Source: Paracoccus albus (GTDB lineage: Bacteria; Pseudomonadota; Alphaproteobacteria; Rhodobacterales; Rhodobacteraceae). From it: a stretch of DNA of 64,000 nt. The first letter of the stretch is position 1. Each line of letters begins with the position of its first letter. Position numbers and translations under genes: made by a program. This document shows positions 53,913-63,169 of this stretch, one piece after another. The notes beneath the pieces are model-generated. The model was not told where the DNA came from. It made no database searches and saw only the letters and a program-made list of their open reading frames with translations. The stretch spans positions 2,892,501-2,956,500 of the forward strand of contig NZ_CP115775.1 in assembly GCF_027913035.1 (NCBI RefSeq), given 5' to 3'.

Positions 53913-54609
53913 TAACGTCCTTCCGGCCACGTAGGGGTAAGCCGCGCCAGATCAGGCGCGGATCGAAACTTTGCGCCGAGAGCATGGTGAATGCAACCGA
54001 CAGCGCAAATGACGCCGCAGCAGGACCCGGCTTGATCGACACGAAAAAGCCAAGCTGCACGAGCGCCGAGAGGATTGCGACGACGAAAACGTCAATCATC
54101 GACCAGCGGCCGATAAATTCCACAACCTCGAAAATATGCAGGCGGTTATGTGCATCTTCGATGGTCGCGGGCTTACCCGCCACGATGGCAAGCCAGATAA
54201 TGGCGATGAATTTGCCGATCGGCACCATGACCGATGCGATGAATATCACAAGGGCGATCCACCAGTCGCCATAGTGAATAAGCTGCAAGACACCGCCGAT
54301 GATTGTTGCGTCACCGCTGCCGCCCAGGCCGCCAAGCGACCTCGTGCTCATCATCGGCATCAGGTTGGCCGGGATATAGAAAACCATTCCTGCCAGCAGC
54401 CATGCCCAGACAGCCTGCAAACCGCGACGATCCGGGGGCGTCAGCGCCGCGCCGCATCTTGCGCATTCCTTGGTGTCATCAGGCCAGACACGGCCACAAC
54501 TGCGGCACCCGATCAGCCCGGCACGATGCGACGTCAGTGTAGTCGCTTGGGTCTGTCTGGCCCCTGCCGCCTGTGCAGCATCTTGATTGGCTTCGGCTGC
54601 CTGCGTCAT
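53905..54609 (-). CDS. pqiA: PqiA-family membrane protein (second half type)
   Basis: A 234-residue inner-membrane protein: an N-terminal cytoplasmic zinc ribbon (C-R-S-C near 35-38, C-A-R-C near 51-54) and four transmembrane helices. The G-R-W-S-M-I-D-V-F motif near 166 is the PqiA hallmark. E. coli PqiA is one 417-residue chain with two such units; here each unit is a separate gene. Its ATG overlaps the stop of the first pqiA by four bases (54606-54609). It probably pairs with that protein and with PqiB. Confidence 0.9.
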   Translation of the reverse strand: MTQAAEANQDAAQAAGARQTQATTLTSHRAGLIGCRSCGRVWPDDTKECARCGAALTPPDRRGLQAVWAWLLAGMVFYIPANLMPMMSTRSLGGLGGSGDATIIGGVLQLIHYGDWWIALVIFIASVMVPIGKFIAIIWLAIVAGKPATIEDAHNRLHIFEVVEFIGRWSMIDVFVVAILSALVQLGFFVSIKPGPAAASFALSVAFTMLSAQSFDPRLIWRGLPLRGRKDVNE

Positions 54610-55256
54610 TCAAACCCCACCATTTCACGCCCATCGGTGCGCAGGCCCCCATCCTCGATCGCATCCCATATCGTTGCTGAGGACATGAAGCTCTTGTTGG
54701 CAAGGCTGACGAAGATCAGCGCACAGAACGCCCAGAAGGCTGGGCCGAAACTGATCGTTGCAAGCCCGCCGACCTTCACCATCGCCACCGCAGTCCCGAT
54801 GATAAAAATTTCAGCCATTGACCAGGGCTTCATCTGCTCTGACAGACGAAAGGCTCTCGCGGCACCGGCATAGGGGCGTTTGCCGCGGGCAAGCGGCCAG
54901 AGCGTGTAAACGAGCAATCCTGCCCTGAGCGCAGGCAGCGCCACGACCATTCCCAATATCCCAACGGTCAGCGGCGCGATGAAGCCTTCGGAAAAGGCCA
55001 TCGCCACACCGAAAAGCGATGTTTTGTTGCCCAGCCCCATTCGCGAGACTTCAAGGAAAGGAAAGAAAATCGCCCCGACCATCAGAACCATTGTGGTAAT
55101 CGCCAGTGCGATGATCTGCGTAAAAGCACCAGCACGCGGACGCGCCAGCACCGTGTTGCAGCGCAGACAACGGGCGGTTTCACCGTCGCTAAGCTCTTCC
55201 TCGACATATAACGCATCGCAACGGGGGCAGGCGATCAGCCCCTCGCCGGTGGTCAT
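54606..55256 (-). CDS. pqiA: PqiA-family membrane protein (first half type)
   Basis: A 216-residue inner-membrane protein with a zinc ribbon near the N-terminus (C-P-R-C at 10-13, C-L-R-C at 30-33), four transmembrane helices and M-K-P-W-S-M-A-E-I-F near 145, the counterpart of the PqiA hallmark. It heads the pqi operon; the promoter should be within 55257-55436, shared with the divergent GMC gene. An upstream ATG at 55280 would add eight residues. Neither start has a strong ribosome site. Confidence 0.88.
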   Translation of the reverse strand: MTTGEGLIACPRCDALYVEEELSDGETARCLRCNTVLARPRAGAFTQIIALAITTMVLMVGAIFFPFLEVSRMGLGNKTSLFGVAMAFSEGFIAPLTVGILGMVVALPALRAGLLVYTLWPLARGKRPYAGAARAFRLSEQMKPWSMAEIFIIGTAVAMVKVGGLATISFGPAFWAFCALIFVSLANKSFMSSATIWDAIEDGGLRTDGREMVGFE

Positions 55257-55436
55257 GTCATATTCACCCGGTTGCAACATCAGAATAAAATACGGCTCAC
55301 TGCGCCGCCATCAAGGCCAAGGAACCATGAGCCTGATGATTTAAGCGTGACTGCGCGTTCGCGGTTACAGATGCCACATGCTTCAATTCCGCCGCGTGAC
55401 CGGGCAGAGTGGCGAAATCCGGGACGAGGAGGGGTC

Positions 55437-57029
55437 ATGGACTACGATTTCATTATCGTTGGCGCGGGCAGTGCGGGCTGCGTGCTGGCCAACCGCCTGT
55501 CGGCCGATCCGGGCACGCGTGTTCTGCTGCTGGAGGCAGGTGGCCGCGATAACTATCACTGGATACATATTCCCGTCGGCTATCTGTATTGCATCGGCAA
55601 CCCGCGAACCGACTGGGGCTTTCGCACAGCGCCCCAACCCGGACTGCATGGCAGAGAGTTGCTGTACCCCCGCGGCAAGGTTCTTGGCGGATGTAGTTCC
55701 ATCAACGGGATGCTCTATCTGCGCGGTCAGTCACGCGACTATGACGGCTGGCGGCAGCTAGGGTGCACCGGCTGGGGCTGGGACGACGTCCTGCCCTATT
55801 TCCTGAAGTCCGAGGATTACTTTGCAGGCGACAGCGAACACCATCGCCGCGGCGGAGAATGGCGGGTCGAGGCGCAACGACTGAAATGGCAAGTGCTTGA
55901 CGACTTCGCGCGTGCCGCCGAAAGCGTCGGGATCCCTCAGGTCGATGATTTCAACGACGGGATTGGTGAGGGCGTCGGGTATTTCAAGGTCAACCAGCGG
56001 CGCGGCCTGCGTGTCTCCACCGCCAAAGCCTTTCTTCGCCCGGCAATGAAGCGGCCCAATCTTCACCTCCGGGTCAATGTCCATGTCCGTCGCGTTGCCA
56101 TTTCCGGCAATCGTGCAACCGGGGTCGAGGTCACGCAAGACGGGCAGACAGAGACCATATCTGCGCGTGAAGTGATCCTGTGCGCCGGTGCAATCGGCAC
56201 CCCTCAGCTTCTGCAACTGTCGGGCGTCGGGCCGGCGGCACTTCTTCAGGATCACGGAATAGGGGTAATACGCGATGCGGCCGTGGGCGAGAACCTTCAG
56301 GATCACCTTCAGATAAGATGTGTCTACAAGGTCAGTGGCGCGAAAACGCTGAATCGCATGGCCGCCACGCTTCTGGGCAAAGCGCTGATCGCCGGACAAT
56401 ATGCTTTCTTCCGCTCTGGCCCGATGAGCATGGCACCAAGCCAGCTTGGCTGCTTTGCGCGCTCAACCCCCGATATGGAGACGCCCGATCTGGAATATCA
56501 CGTTCAGCCGCTTTCCCTTGATGCCTTTGGCGAACCCCTGCACGCTTTCCCGGCGATTACGGCCTCGGTCGTGCCGCTGAGGCCGGACAGCCGTGGTCAT
56601 GTGCGCATCCTCTCTGACGATCCGATGCAAGCACCAGAGATCTCGCCCAATTACCTGAGCGCGGATTCCGACCGCATGACCGCAGCAAACGCAATCCGCC
56701 TGACAAGAAAGATCATGTCCGCCGACCCAATGGCCCGCTACAATCCAGAGGAGTATCGACCGGGAAACGACAGTCAGACCGACGCAGAGCTTGCACATGC
56801 TGCCGGAATGATCGGTTCGACCATCTTCCACCCTGTCGGCACCGCGCGTATGGGAAGCGACCCGGAAGCCGTTGTAGATCCTGACTTGAAAGTGAACGGG
56901 GTCGAGGGCCTTCGTGTGGTCGACGCATCTGTCATGCCGCGCATCCCCTCGGGCAACACGAATTCCCCGACCATCATGATCGCGGAAAAGGCGGCCGACC
57001 TGATCAGGGAGAGATTATCCGGCATTTGA
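55437..57029 (+). CDS. GMC-family FAD oxidoreductase (choline/alcohol dehydrogenase-like)
   Basis: A 530-residue flavoenzyme. The FAD-binding G-A-G-S-A-G is at about 9-14; G-G-C-S-S-I-N-G-M near 83 and G-T-P-Q-L-L near 253 are the two GMC signatures; the active-site His is in F-H-P-V-G-T near 466, with an Asn in N-T-N-S-P-T-I-M. It oxidises an alcohol to an aldehyde. The choline dehydrogenase group is the closest known, but no betaine genes adjoin it, so the substrate is open. Start 55437 follows GAGGAGGGG; the upstream open frame to 55272 is Arg/Pro-rich and not protein-like. Confidence 0.9.
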   Translation: MDYDFIIVGAGSAGCVLANRLSADPGTRVLLLEAGGRDNYHWIHIPVGYLYCIGNPRTDWGFRTAPQPGLHGRELLYPRGKVLGGCSSINGMLYLRGQSRDYDGWRQLGCTGWGWDDVLPYFLKSEDYFAGDSEHHRRGGEWRVEAQRLKWQVLDDFARAAESVGIPQVDDFNDGIGEGVGYFKVNQRRGLRVSTAKAFLRPAMKRPNLHLRVNVHVRRVAISGNRATGVEVTQDGQTETISAREVILCAGAIGTPQLLQLSGVGPAALLQDHGIGVIRDAAVGENLQDHLQIRCVYKVSGAKTLNRMAATLLGKALIAGQYAFFRSGPMSMAPSQLGCFARSTPDMETPDLEYHVQPLSLDAFGEPLHAFPAITASVVPLRPDSRGHVRILSDDPMQAPEISPNYLSADSDRMTAANAIRLTRKIMSADPMARYNPEEYRPGNDSQTDAELAHAAGMIGSTIFHPVGTARMGSDPEAVVDPDLKVNGVEGLRVVDASVMPRIPSGNTNSPTIMIAEKAADLIRERLSGI

Positions 57030-57097
57030 TCTGTTAACTTGGTTTCAGCGCCCGGCTGCGCGACCCTTCATCGAACGTTGAATGAACGGGAAATGTG

Positions 57098-57859
57098 ATG
57101 GCCGACCGGGGCGCGAATACACCAGTGATCATAAAACGGATCACGCTGTCTGAAAAATCCGGCCACCACGGCGGCGCGTGGAAGGTCGCCTATGCTGATT
57201 TCGTGACCGCGATGATGGCCTTTTTCCTGCTGATGTGGCTGCTGAACGCTACGACAGAAAAGCAGCGTGAGGGTCTGGCAGATTACTTCAATCCGACAAT
57301 CGTCCGAACGCTTTCCGGGACAGGTGGCGCAGGCGCAACGATTGGCGATGCCAGCGGCTCGACGCACGAAGACATCGCTGATCCTGAAGCTGATGCGGTT
57401 GATGATCTGCATACGCAGATTCAGGATGAACTGGCCGGAATCGGCGCCGAATCTATGCAGAGACGGAATATTCTGCGCCATGTGGTAACGCGTGTCACCG
57501 ATGAAGGGCTCGTGATCGACCTCGGCGATCTGGCGGATGCGCCTTTATTCGTTGAAGAAACTGACAAGCCGACCATGACGGCCCGCGAACTGGCGACAAT
57601 TGTCGCGCGTGTCCTTTCCAGAACCGAAAATCAGCTTGCGATAGCAGGGCATGTCCGATCCTACCCCGCGGTCCTGGCAGATTCGCCGATCTGGACGCTG
57701 TCCACCCGCAGGGCCGATGCAATGCGCACCTTGCTTGAGGGTCATGGGCTTTCGACGAAAAGGGTTCAGCGAGTAACTGGAAAAGCGGATCGCCACAGCT
57801 TGCCAGCCGATCCGACAGGCGCATCCAACAACCGGATAGAGGTCATTTTACTGAACTAG
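57098..57859 (+). CDS. motB: Flagellar stator protein MotB
   Basis: A 253-residue protein with one transmembrane helix (about 30-48; A-Y-A-D-F-V-T-A-M-M holds the proton-carrying Asp) and a C-terminal OmpA-like peptidoglycan-binding domain (about 130-250, S-T-R-R-A-D-A-M-R and S-N-N-R-I-E-V). With MotA it forms the torque-generating ion channel anchored to the cell wall. MotA is not in the window. It starts the flagellar block and is 84 bases upstream of flgE. GTG 57095 is directly before the chosen ATG. Confidence 0.92.
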   Translation: MADRGANTPVIIKRITLSEKSGHHGGAWKVAYADFVTAMMAFFLLMWLLNATTEKQREGLADYFNPTIVRTLSGTGGAGATIGDASGSTHEDIADPEADAVDDLHTQIQDELAGIGAESMQRRNILRHVVTRVTDEGLVIDLGDLADAPLFVEETDKPTMTARELATIVARVLSRTENQLAIAGHVRSYPAVLADSPIWTLSTRRADAMRTLLEGHGLSTKRVQRVTGKADRHSLPADPTGASNNRIEVILLN

Positions 57860-57943
57860 TCAGGCTGCCGTCGCTGCAATTAGCGCGATCTTAACGACTA
57901 TCGATCAGCTTGCGGTGCAAGACTCAGATAAAAGGGTACATGA

Positions 57944-59305
57944 ATGTCCATTTCTTCTTCTTTGAACGCCGGTGTTGCGGGACTTGCAGCGAATGCGACC
58001 CGACTTGCCACGATCTCGGATAACATCTCGAATTCCGGCACTTTCGGTTACAAGCGCGTCATCGCTGATTTCGAAGGGATGGTCATCAATCAGGCCCGCG
58101 GTGCGGGCGTATACTCTGCGGGGGGCGTGCGCGCCTCAACGGCGCGACTGATCGATCAGCGCGGCACCTTGGTGCCCACGTCGAACCCAACAGACCTCGC
58201 CATTTCTGGCCGCGGTATGTTGCCGGTCGTCCCATCGGTTTCCATCGACAATAAGTTCGGCGATCAGCCGATGATGATGACGACCACCGGCTCGTTCAGA
58301 ACGGACGCCGATGGGGTACTTCGCACGGAATCCGGTCTCGTCCTTCTTGGCTGGCCGGCAAATGCAGATGGCACGATCCCGTTGATGCCCCGTGATACAA
58401 TGGGCGGTCTTCAGCCGGTCGTCATCAATGCCAACCAGACGGCTGGCGATCCCACCCGCAAAATGTCGCTTGGGATCAACTTACCAGCCACCAGAACGGA
58501 AGCTGGCGGTACAACGGACGCCCTCACTTCAAAAATTGAATATTTCGGCAACCTCGGCACGTCAGAGGCCCTGAATGTCAGCTTCACACCCCACACCTCC
58601 CATACGAATGGAATGTCCAACACCTGGACGCTGGAGCTTCGCGATTCTGCGACCGCAAACGATCCGACGACTGCTGCCGATGAGAGTATTATCGCGACTC
58701 TGACGCTGACATTTGCCAATGACCAGACACGCGGCGGAACGCTCGCCCAGGTTCAGAACACCGGCGGTTCAGCCCATCCAGACTACGATCCCGCGACTGG
58801 CACATTGTCGCTGACGGTCGGAAAGACGGACACATATGCAGGGGATCCGATGACCGTAACCATCGGCAAGTTGGGTGATCCGAATGGCCTCACACAACTT
58901 GGCGACAATTTCGCGCCAACCAATATCTCAAAGGATGGCTCTCCCGTCGGCAACCTGACGGCCATCAAGGTTGATGAAAACGGCTATATACGCGCGACAT
59001 ATGATACCGGCTTTATCCGCACCATCTACCAAATCCCGCTCGTCGACGTACCCAATCCCAACGGGCTAATTTCCCTCAATAACCAGACCTATCAGGTCTC
59101 ACCTGATTCCGGATCCTTCTTTCTATGGGACGCTGGTGACGGACCGACCGGGGCAATCGTCGGTTATGCGCGTGAGGGGTCCACCACAGATGTCGCAGCC
59201 GAATTGACCGATCTGATCCAGACACAGCGCGCCTATTCATCAAATGCAAAGGTCATCCAGACTGTCGATGAGATGTTGCAGGAAACCACAAACATCAAAC
59301 GCTGA
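57944..59305 (+). CDS. flgE: Flagellar hook protein FlgE
   Basis: A 453-residue secreted structural protein. The N-terminal rod/hook motif A-T-I-S-D-N-I-S-N-S-G-T-F-G-Y-K is near 21-36 and the C-terminal heptad region (E-L-T-D-L-I-Q-T-Q-R-A-Y-S-S-N-A-K) near 425-441; these helices pack in the hook tube. The middle is surface-exposed and variable. No signal peptide, as expected for type III export. AAGGG lies upstream of the ATG. flgK starts 12 bases later. Confidence 0.93.
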   Translation: MSISSSLNAGVAGLAANATRLATISDNISNSGTFGYKRVIADFEGMVINQARGAGVYSAGGVRASTARLIDQRGTLVPTSNPTDLAISGRGMLPVVPSVSIDNKFGDQPMMMTTTGSFRTDADGVLRTESGLVLLGWPANADGTIPLMPRDTMGGLQPVVINANQTAGDPTRKMSLGINLPATRTEAGGTTDALTSKIEYFGNLGTSEALNVSFTPHTSHTNGMSNTWTLELRDSATANDPTTAADESIIATLTLTFANDQTRGGTLAQVQNTGGSAHPDYDPATGTLSLTVGKTDTYAGDPMTVTIGKLGDPNGLTQLGDNFAPTNISKDGSPVGNLTAIKVDENGYIRATYDTGFIRTIYQIPLVDVPNPNGLISLNNQTYQVSPDSGSFFLWDAGDGPTGAIVGYAREGSTTDVAAELTDLIQTQRAYSSNAKVIQTVDEMLQETTNIKR

Positions 59306-59316
59306 GTGAATGTGAT

Positions 59317-60771
59317 ATGAGCATCGCCAACGCGCTCAATAACGCTATCAGCGGCCTGACCGCCGCATCACGTGGAACCGAGGTGGTTTCAACGAACCTC
59401 GCAAATGCCCTGACCCCGGGCTATGCGCGGCGCGAATTGGAACTCTCGCCTCGGTTGTTGTCGGCAAACGGGGGGGGCGTACAAGTCACACGAGTAACCC
59501 GGATCATCTCTGAATCGCTATTGGCCGATCTGCGGCTAGCTAATGCATCTCTGGCCCAATCATCGACATCGTTTGGCTTCTTCAAACAAATCGAAGCTGC
59601 TATCGGCCAACCTCTGAAGGGTAACTCGCTTTCGTCCTATCTGGCGGGGCTGGAAACAACGTTGATTTCGGCCGGAAGTCGGCCCGATAGCGATTTGCGC
59701 TTGGAGGCGGTGCTTGATGCAGCACATCAGGTCTCTGGCAAAATCAACGACATAAGCGCGTCGATCCAAAATGCCCGGATTAGTGCAGATCGCGAGATAT
59801 ATCTTCAAGTTCAGGAAATAAACTCTGACCCATCGCAGATCGCAAAGCTCAATCGGCAGATTATAGTGGCAGAAGCGAATGGTCGTGACTCCGCCTCTTT
59901 GGCCGATACCAGGCGCGCTGTGATCGACAGAGTATCTGGCAAACTGCCCATTCAGACCATCCAAAGGGACAACCGGCAGGTCGCCATCTATTCTAAGGGT
60001 GGAATGGTTCTTTTGGACGGCAAAGAACCTACCAAGCTGGAGTTCAAGGCAAAGGAAGCAACTGCGCCAAAGCCTGAACATCCTGTCCCGCTGGCTCGAA
60101 CTGTCTGGCTCAATGGCACCCCCGCATCGCCAAGCGACTTTTCGCACCTTTCAGGTGGCTCGCTTTCCGAACTCTTCATGATCCGCGACCATCACACAGT
60201 TGCCGCTCAGAACACGCTGGATAACTTTGCGACTGGTCTTCACGACGTTTTTGCCGCGCAATCCGCCGATCCGACCATTCGGCCCGGCGGGTCGGGTTTA
60301 TTCAGTGACCGAAGGGGCAATTACAGCCCGAACGATCATAGTGGTCTGGCCGGCAATCTGCGAGTGAACCCCCTTATTGATCCTGGTCAAGGCGGTGACT
60401 TGTGGCGAATAAGGAATGGTGTAGGGGCCGTTAGTCCGGGAGATGTCGGTGATGGCACTATACTTCAGTCGCTTGGTCGCATGTTGTCGGGTTCACAGAC
60501 GGAAACACAAAATCAGCATGTTCAAGCGCCAAACCTCATGGAATTTGCGGCCAGCCTTTTCTCAGAAATATCGACTGCGCGGGTAACACTAGAGGAAAAA
60601 CAGGCACATGATCAGTCAGTGAACTCTTCGCTTCAGGCTGCACTTCTCACCGATGGTGTCGACAGTGACCGTGAAATGGAAATGCTACTTCAACTGGAGA
60701 AATCCTATGCTGCAAACGCGAAAGTGATTCAGATCATCGACAAAATGCTAGACCAAATTCTGAGGGTTTGA
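59317..60771 (+). CDS. flgK: Flagellar hook-filament junction protein FlgK
   Basis: A 484-residue hook-associated protein (HAP1). N-terminal S-T-N-L-A-N-A-L-T-P-G-Y near 28-39 and C-terminal E-K-S-Y-A-A-N-A-K-V-I near 463-473 are the conserved axial-protein helices. It joins hook to filament with FlgL. It is shorter than the enterobacterial protein (about 550) but typical for Rhodobacteraceae. Base composition begins to fall compared with the left part of the window. Its stop lies three bases before the flgL ATG. Confidence 0.92.
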   Translation: MSIANALNNAISGLTAASRGTEVVSTNLANALTPGYARRELELSPRLLSANGGGVQVTRVTRIISESLLADLRLANASLAQSSTSFGFFKQIEAAIGQPLKGNSLSSYLAGLETTLISAGSRPDSDLRLEAVLDAAHQVSGKINDISASIQNARISADREIYLQVQEINSDPSQIAKLNRQIIVAEANGRDSASLADTRRAVIDRVSGKLPIQTIQRDNRQVAIYSKGGMVLLDGKEPTKLEFKAKEATAPKPEHPVPLARTVWLNGTPASPSDFSHLSGGSLSELFMIRDHHTVAAQNTLDNFATGLHDVFAAQSADPTIRPGGSGLFSDRRGNYSPNDHSGLAGNLRVNPLIDPGQGGDLWRIRNGVGAVSPGDVGDGTILQSLGRMLSGSQTETQNQHVQAPNLMEFAASLFSEISTARVTLEEKQAHDQSVNSSLQAALLTDGVDSDREMEMLLQLEKSYAANAKVIQIIDKMLDQILRV

Positions 60772-60773
60772 TC

Positions 60774-61787
60774 ATGAACTTTTCATCAATCGGTGACCTT
60801 TCGCAGTTTATCGTGATGCGCAGCTCAAATTTAGCGCTGCGCACAGACATCCAGCGTTTGTCCAGCGAAACGACAACCGGGGTTCGAGAGGATATTCCAA
60901 AGCACCTTCGTGGAGATTTGCTCGATCTTTCCAGACTAAGTCACGCCATACAGTCGGCGGAGGCATACCAAAGAAACGTCAAGGAAGCGGAAACGGCCGC
61001 AAAGGCGATGCAGCTTGCTTTCTCAAATATTCAGAAGATTGCGGATTCCCAAGGTATCGCAATGCAAAGTGATGTGTCCTTGGCGTCGGATAAACTAAGA
61101 CGCTCTGTCGCTTCGATTGCTGAAAGCCAACTGGATGACGTGATTGCTTCACTGAATACCCGTCTTGGTGGGCGGTATCTTCTGTCAGGAACCAAGGCAA
61201 ACATTGCCCCAATCAAACCGGCCGAGAAAATCATTGAAGCAGCGGCGGCGTCGGCCTCTGGTGCGAAGACCGCCGAGCAGACATTGATGCAGCTGCGCGA
61301 ATGGTTTGCTGATGACACCGTGAGCGGAAATGTCGGCGAAAACTTCTATCAAGGTTCTGTCCGCGATTATTCAATGCATGGTGTCGGCCCATCCCAGACA
61401 ATTAGCTTTACACAGACAGCAAATGAAGAGGGAGTTAGAGAAGTACTTCTAGGTCTCACAATAGGTGCATTGGTTTCGCGAGGCGCGTTTTACAAACGCC
61501 CGGATCAACAAGCGGAATTGATGCGTGCTGGAGGCTCATCTTTGCTTGAAGGTAGTGCGGCACTTTCGCTCTCAATGGCGAGCCTGGGTTCGGTCGAGCA
61601 CGCAATCGAACAAGCGAGCATAAGGCTAGAGCGTGAAATCAACACATTGCAGATCGAGAGAACAGAGCTGATATCGGTCGACAGTTACGAGGTCGGCAGC
61701 CAACTCGTTCAGGCAGAGGCGCAACTGAGGGCGCTTTATGCTGTAACAGCGCGATTATCTAATCTCAGTTTGGCGACCTATCTTTGA
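60774..61787 (+). CDS. flgL: Flagellar hook-filament junction protein FlgL
   Basis: A 337-residue flagellin-like hook-associated protein (HAP3). The N-terminal flagellin-like helix (residues about 15-130, L-R-T-D-I-Q-R-L-S-S-E-T-T-T-G) and a matching C-terminal helix (about 265-337) are present with little variable middle. The chosen ATG follows TGAGGGTTTG; an in-frame TTG at 60768 overlaps flgK. Its stop overlaps the flgI start by one base. Confidence 0.88.
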   Translation: MNFSSIGDLSQFIVMRSSNLALRTDIQRLSSETTTGVREDIPKHLRGDLLDLSRLSHAIQSAEAYQRNVKEAETAAKAMQLAFSNIQKIADSQGIAMQSDVSLASDKLRRSVASIAESQLDDVIASLNTRLGGRYLLSGTKANIAPIKPAEKIIEAAAASASGAKTAEQTLMQLREWFADDTVSGNVGENFYQGSVRDYSMHGVGPSQTISFTQTANEEGVREVLLGLTIGALVSRGAFYKRPDQQAELMRAGGSSLLEGSAALSLSMASLGSVEHAIEQASIRLEREINTLQIERTELISVDSYEVGSQLVQAEAQLRALYAVTARLSNLSLATYL

Positions 61788-62887
61788 TGCGTCGTTCAAT
61801 CATATTTGTGTTGGCATGCATGATGGCCTTGTCGGCACAGAGCGCCACTGTCCGGCTGAAGGATATTGTCACGTTTGATGGTGTTCGTGGGAATGATCTG
61901 CTCGGCTATGGTTTGGTTGTGGGGTTGAATGGCAGCGGCGATAGCCTGCGCAACACACCATACACTGAGGATATCATGGCGACCCTTCTTGAACGTATGG
62001 GCGTCAGTGTAAGCGCCGATCAATTCCGTCCAAAAAACGTAGCGGGGGTGATGGTAACAGCTGTCCTTCCCCCCTTTGCTAGGTCTGGCTCGCAAATAGA
62101 TGTGACCGTTTCTGCCATCGGTGACGCGAAAAGCTTGATGGGCGGCACGCTAATAATGACATCATTAATTGCAGCTGACGGTGACATATACGCGGTCGCA
62201 CAGGGGTCTGTCATTTCCAGCGGTGTGTCAGCGAATGCCGAGGACGAATCCTTGGCTCACGGCGTGCCAACTTCCGGATCAGTTCCGCAGGGAGCAAGAG
62301 TCGAGCGCGAGGTCAATTTTGATTTTTCTAACCTTCGCAATATTCGACTCGCACTCAATCAGCCAGATTTTACAACAGCATCTCGCATCGAGGCAGCGAT
62401 CAACCATAGCGGGATCGGCTCTGTCGCGATGCTGACAGATGCCGGCACAGTATCGCTGGATCTGACAAAGCTTAGCGATGTAAATCCCGCACGTATACTC
62501 AGCCGCATTGAGAATATTCTAATCGAAACTGATGCCAAGGCCAGGGTCGTCATCGATCACAGGTCCGGCACCATTGTGATGGGAGAAGATGTCCGGGTAT
62601 CAAAAGTTGCAGTCTCCAAGGGGAACTTGACCTTGCGGGTCAGCAATATACCAATAGTATCACAACCAAGTCCGTTTTCTAACGGTGAAGCAGTAATTGT
62701 CAGGCAAGGTGCTGTAGATATCGATCAGGACAAAGGCGCCGGTTTCTCAGAGCTTCAAGGCATTTCTTCTCTTTCAGACGTCGTTTCCGGATTGAACGCT
62801 TTGGGTGTTTCGCCAAGGGATCTTGTAGATATTCTAAACTCGATCCATCGGGCCGGAGCATTGCATGCGGAAATCGTGGTGAAATGA
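61787..62887 (+). CDS. flgI: Flagellar P-ring protein FlgI
   Basis: A 366-residue periplasmic protein that polymerises as the P ring around the flagellar rod. A signal peptide ends A-Q-S-A near 19. The family motif R-L-K-D-I-V-T-F-D-G-V-R-G-N-D-L-L-G-Y-G opens the mature protein, and the C-terminal G-I-S-S-L-S-D-V-V-S-G-L-N-A-L-G is complete, so the gene is full length. It is the last intact gene of the window; the IS630 remnant begins about 280 bases downstream where a further flagellar gene might be expected. Confidence 0.94.
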   Translation: MRRSIIFVLACMMALSAQSATVRLKDIVTFDGVRGNDLLGYGLVVGLNGSGDSLRNTPYTEDIMATLLERMGVSVSADQFRPKNVAGVMVTAVLPPFARSGSQIDVTVSAIGDAKSLMGGTLIMTSLIAADGDIYAVAQGSVISSGVSANAEDESLAHGVPTSGSVPQGARVEREVNFDFSNLRNIRLALNQPDFTTASRIEAAINHSGIGSVAMLTDAGTVSLDLTKLSDVNPARILSRIENILIETDAKARVVIDHRSGTIVMGEDVRVSKVAVSKGNLTLRVSNIPIVSQPSPFSNGEAVIVRQGAVDIDQDKGAGFSELQGISSLSDVVSGLNALGVSPRDLVDILNSIHRAGALHAEIVVK

Positions 62888-63169
62888 CAGAGGGATAAGG
62901 AGCTGGTTTTCTGTTAAAAACTGGATCGTTTGCAGTTACAATTTCCCTAGCTGTGAATGGAGCTGAAAAAGTGAAGTCATGGAAATTTACGGAAACGCAT
63001 AAGGCTCTTACAATATCGGAGATGGCGAGCCTCACGGCACCGTCACGAACATGTTAACGTAGTCGCTCGGCAGAACCCCGCGTCAGATGTCGGCCCTCCG
63101 CTCAAGTTAGACTTGGTAGCAAATGTCGCGCACCCGCAGCCGCAGCGCTCCAATTAAAGCGATTCGACT
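62888..63169. other. Intergenic region between flgI and the IS630 remnant
   Basis: About 280 bases with no gene that I can support. It is richer in A and T than the rest of the window. It may include the end of the insertion element. I found no clear terminal inverted repeat. Confidence 0.4.
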
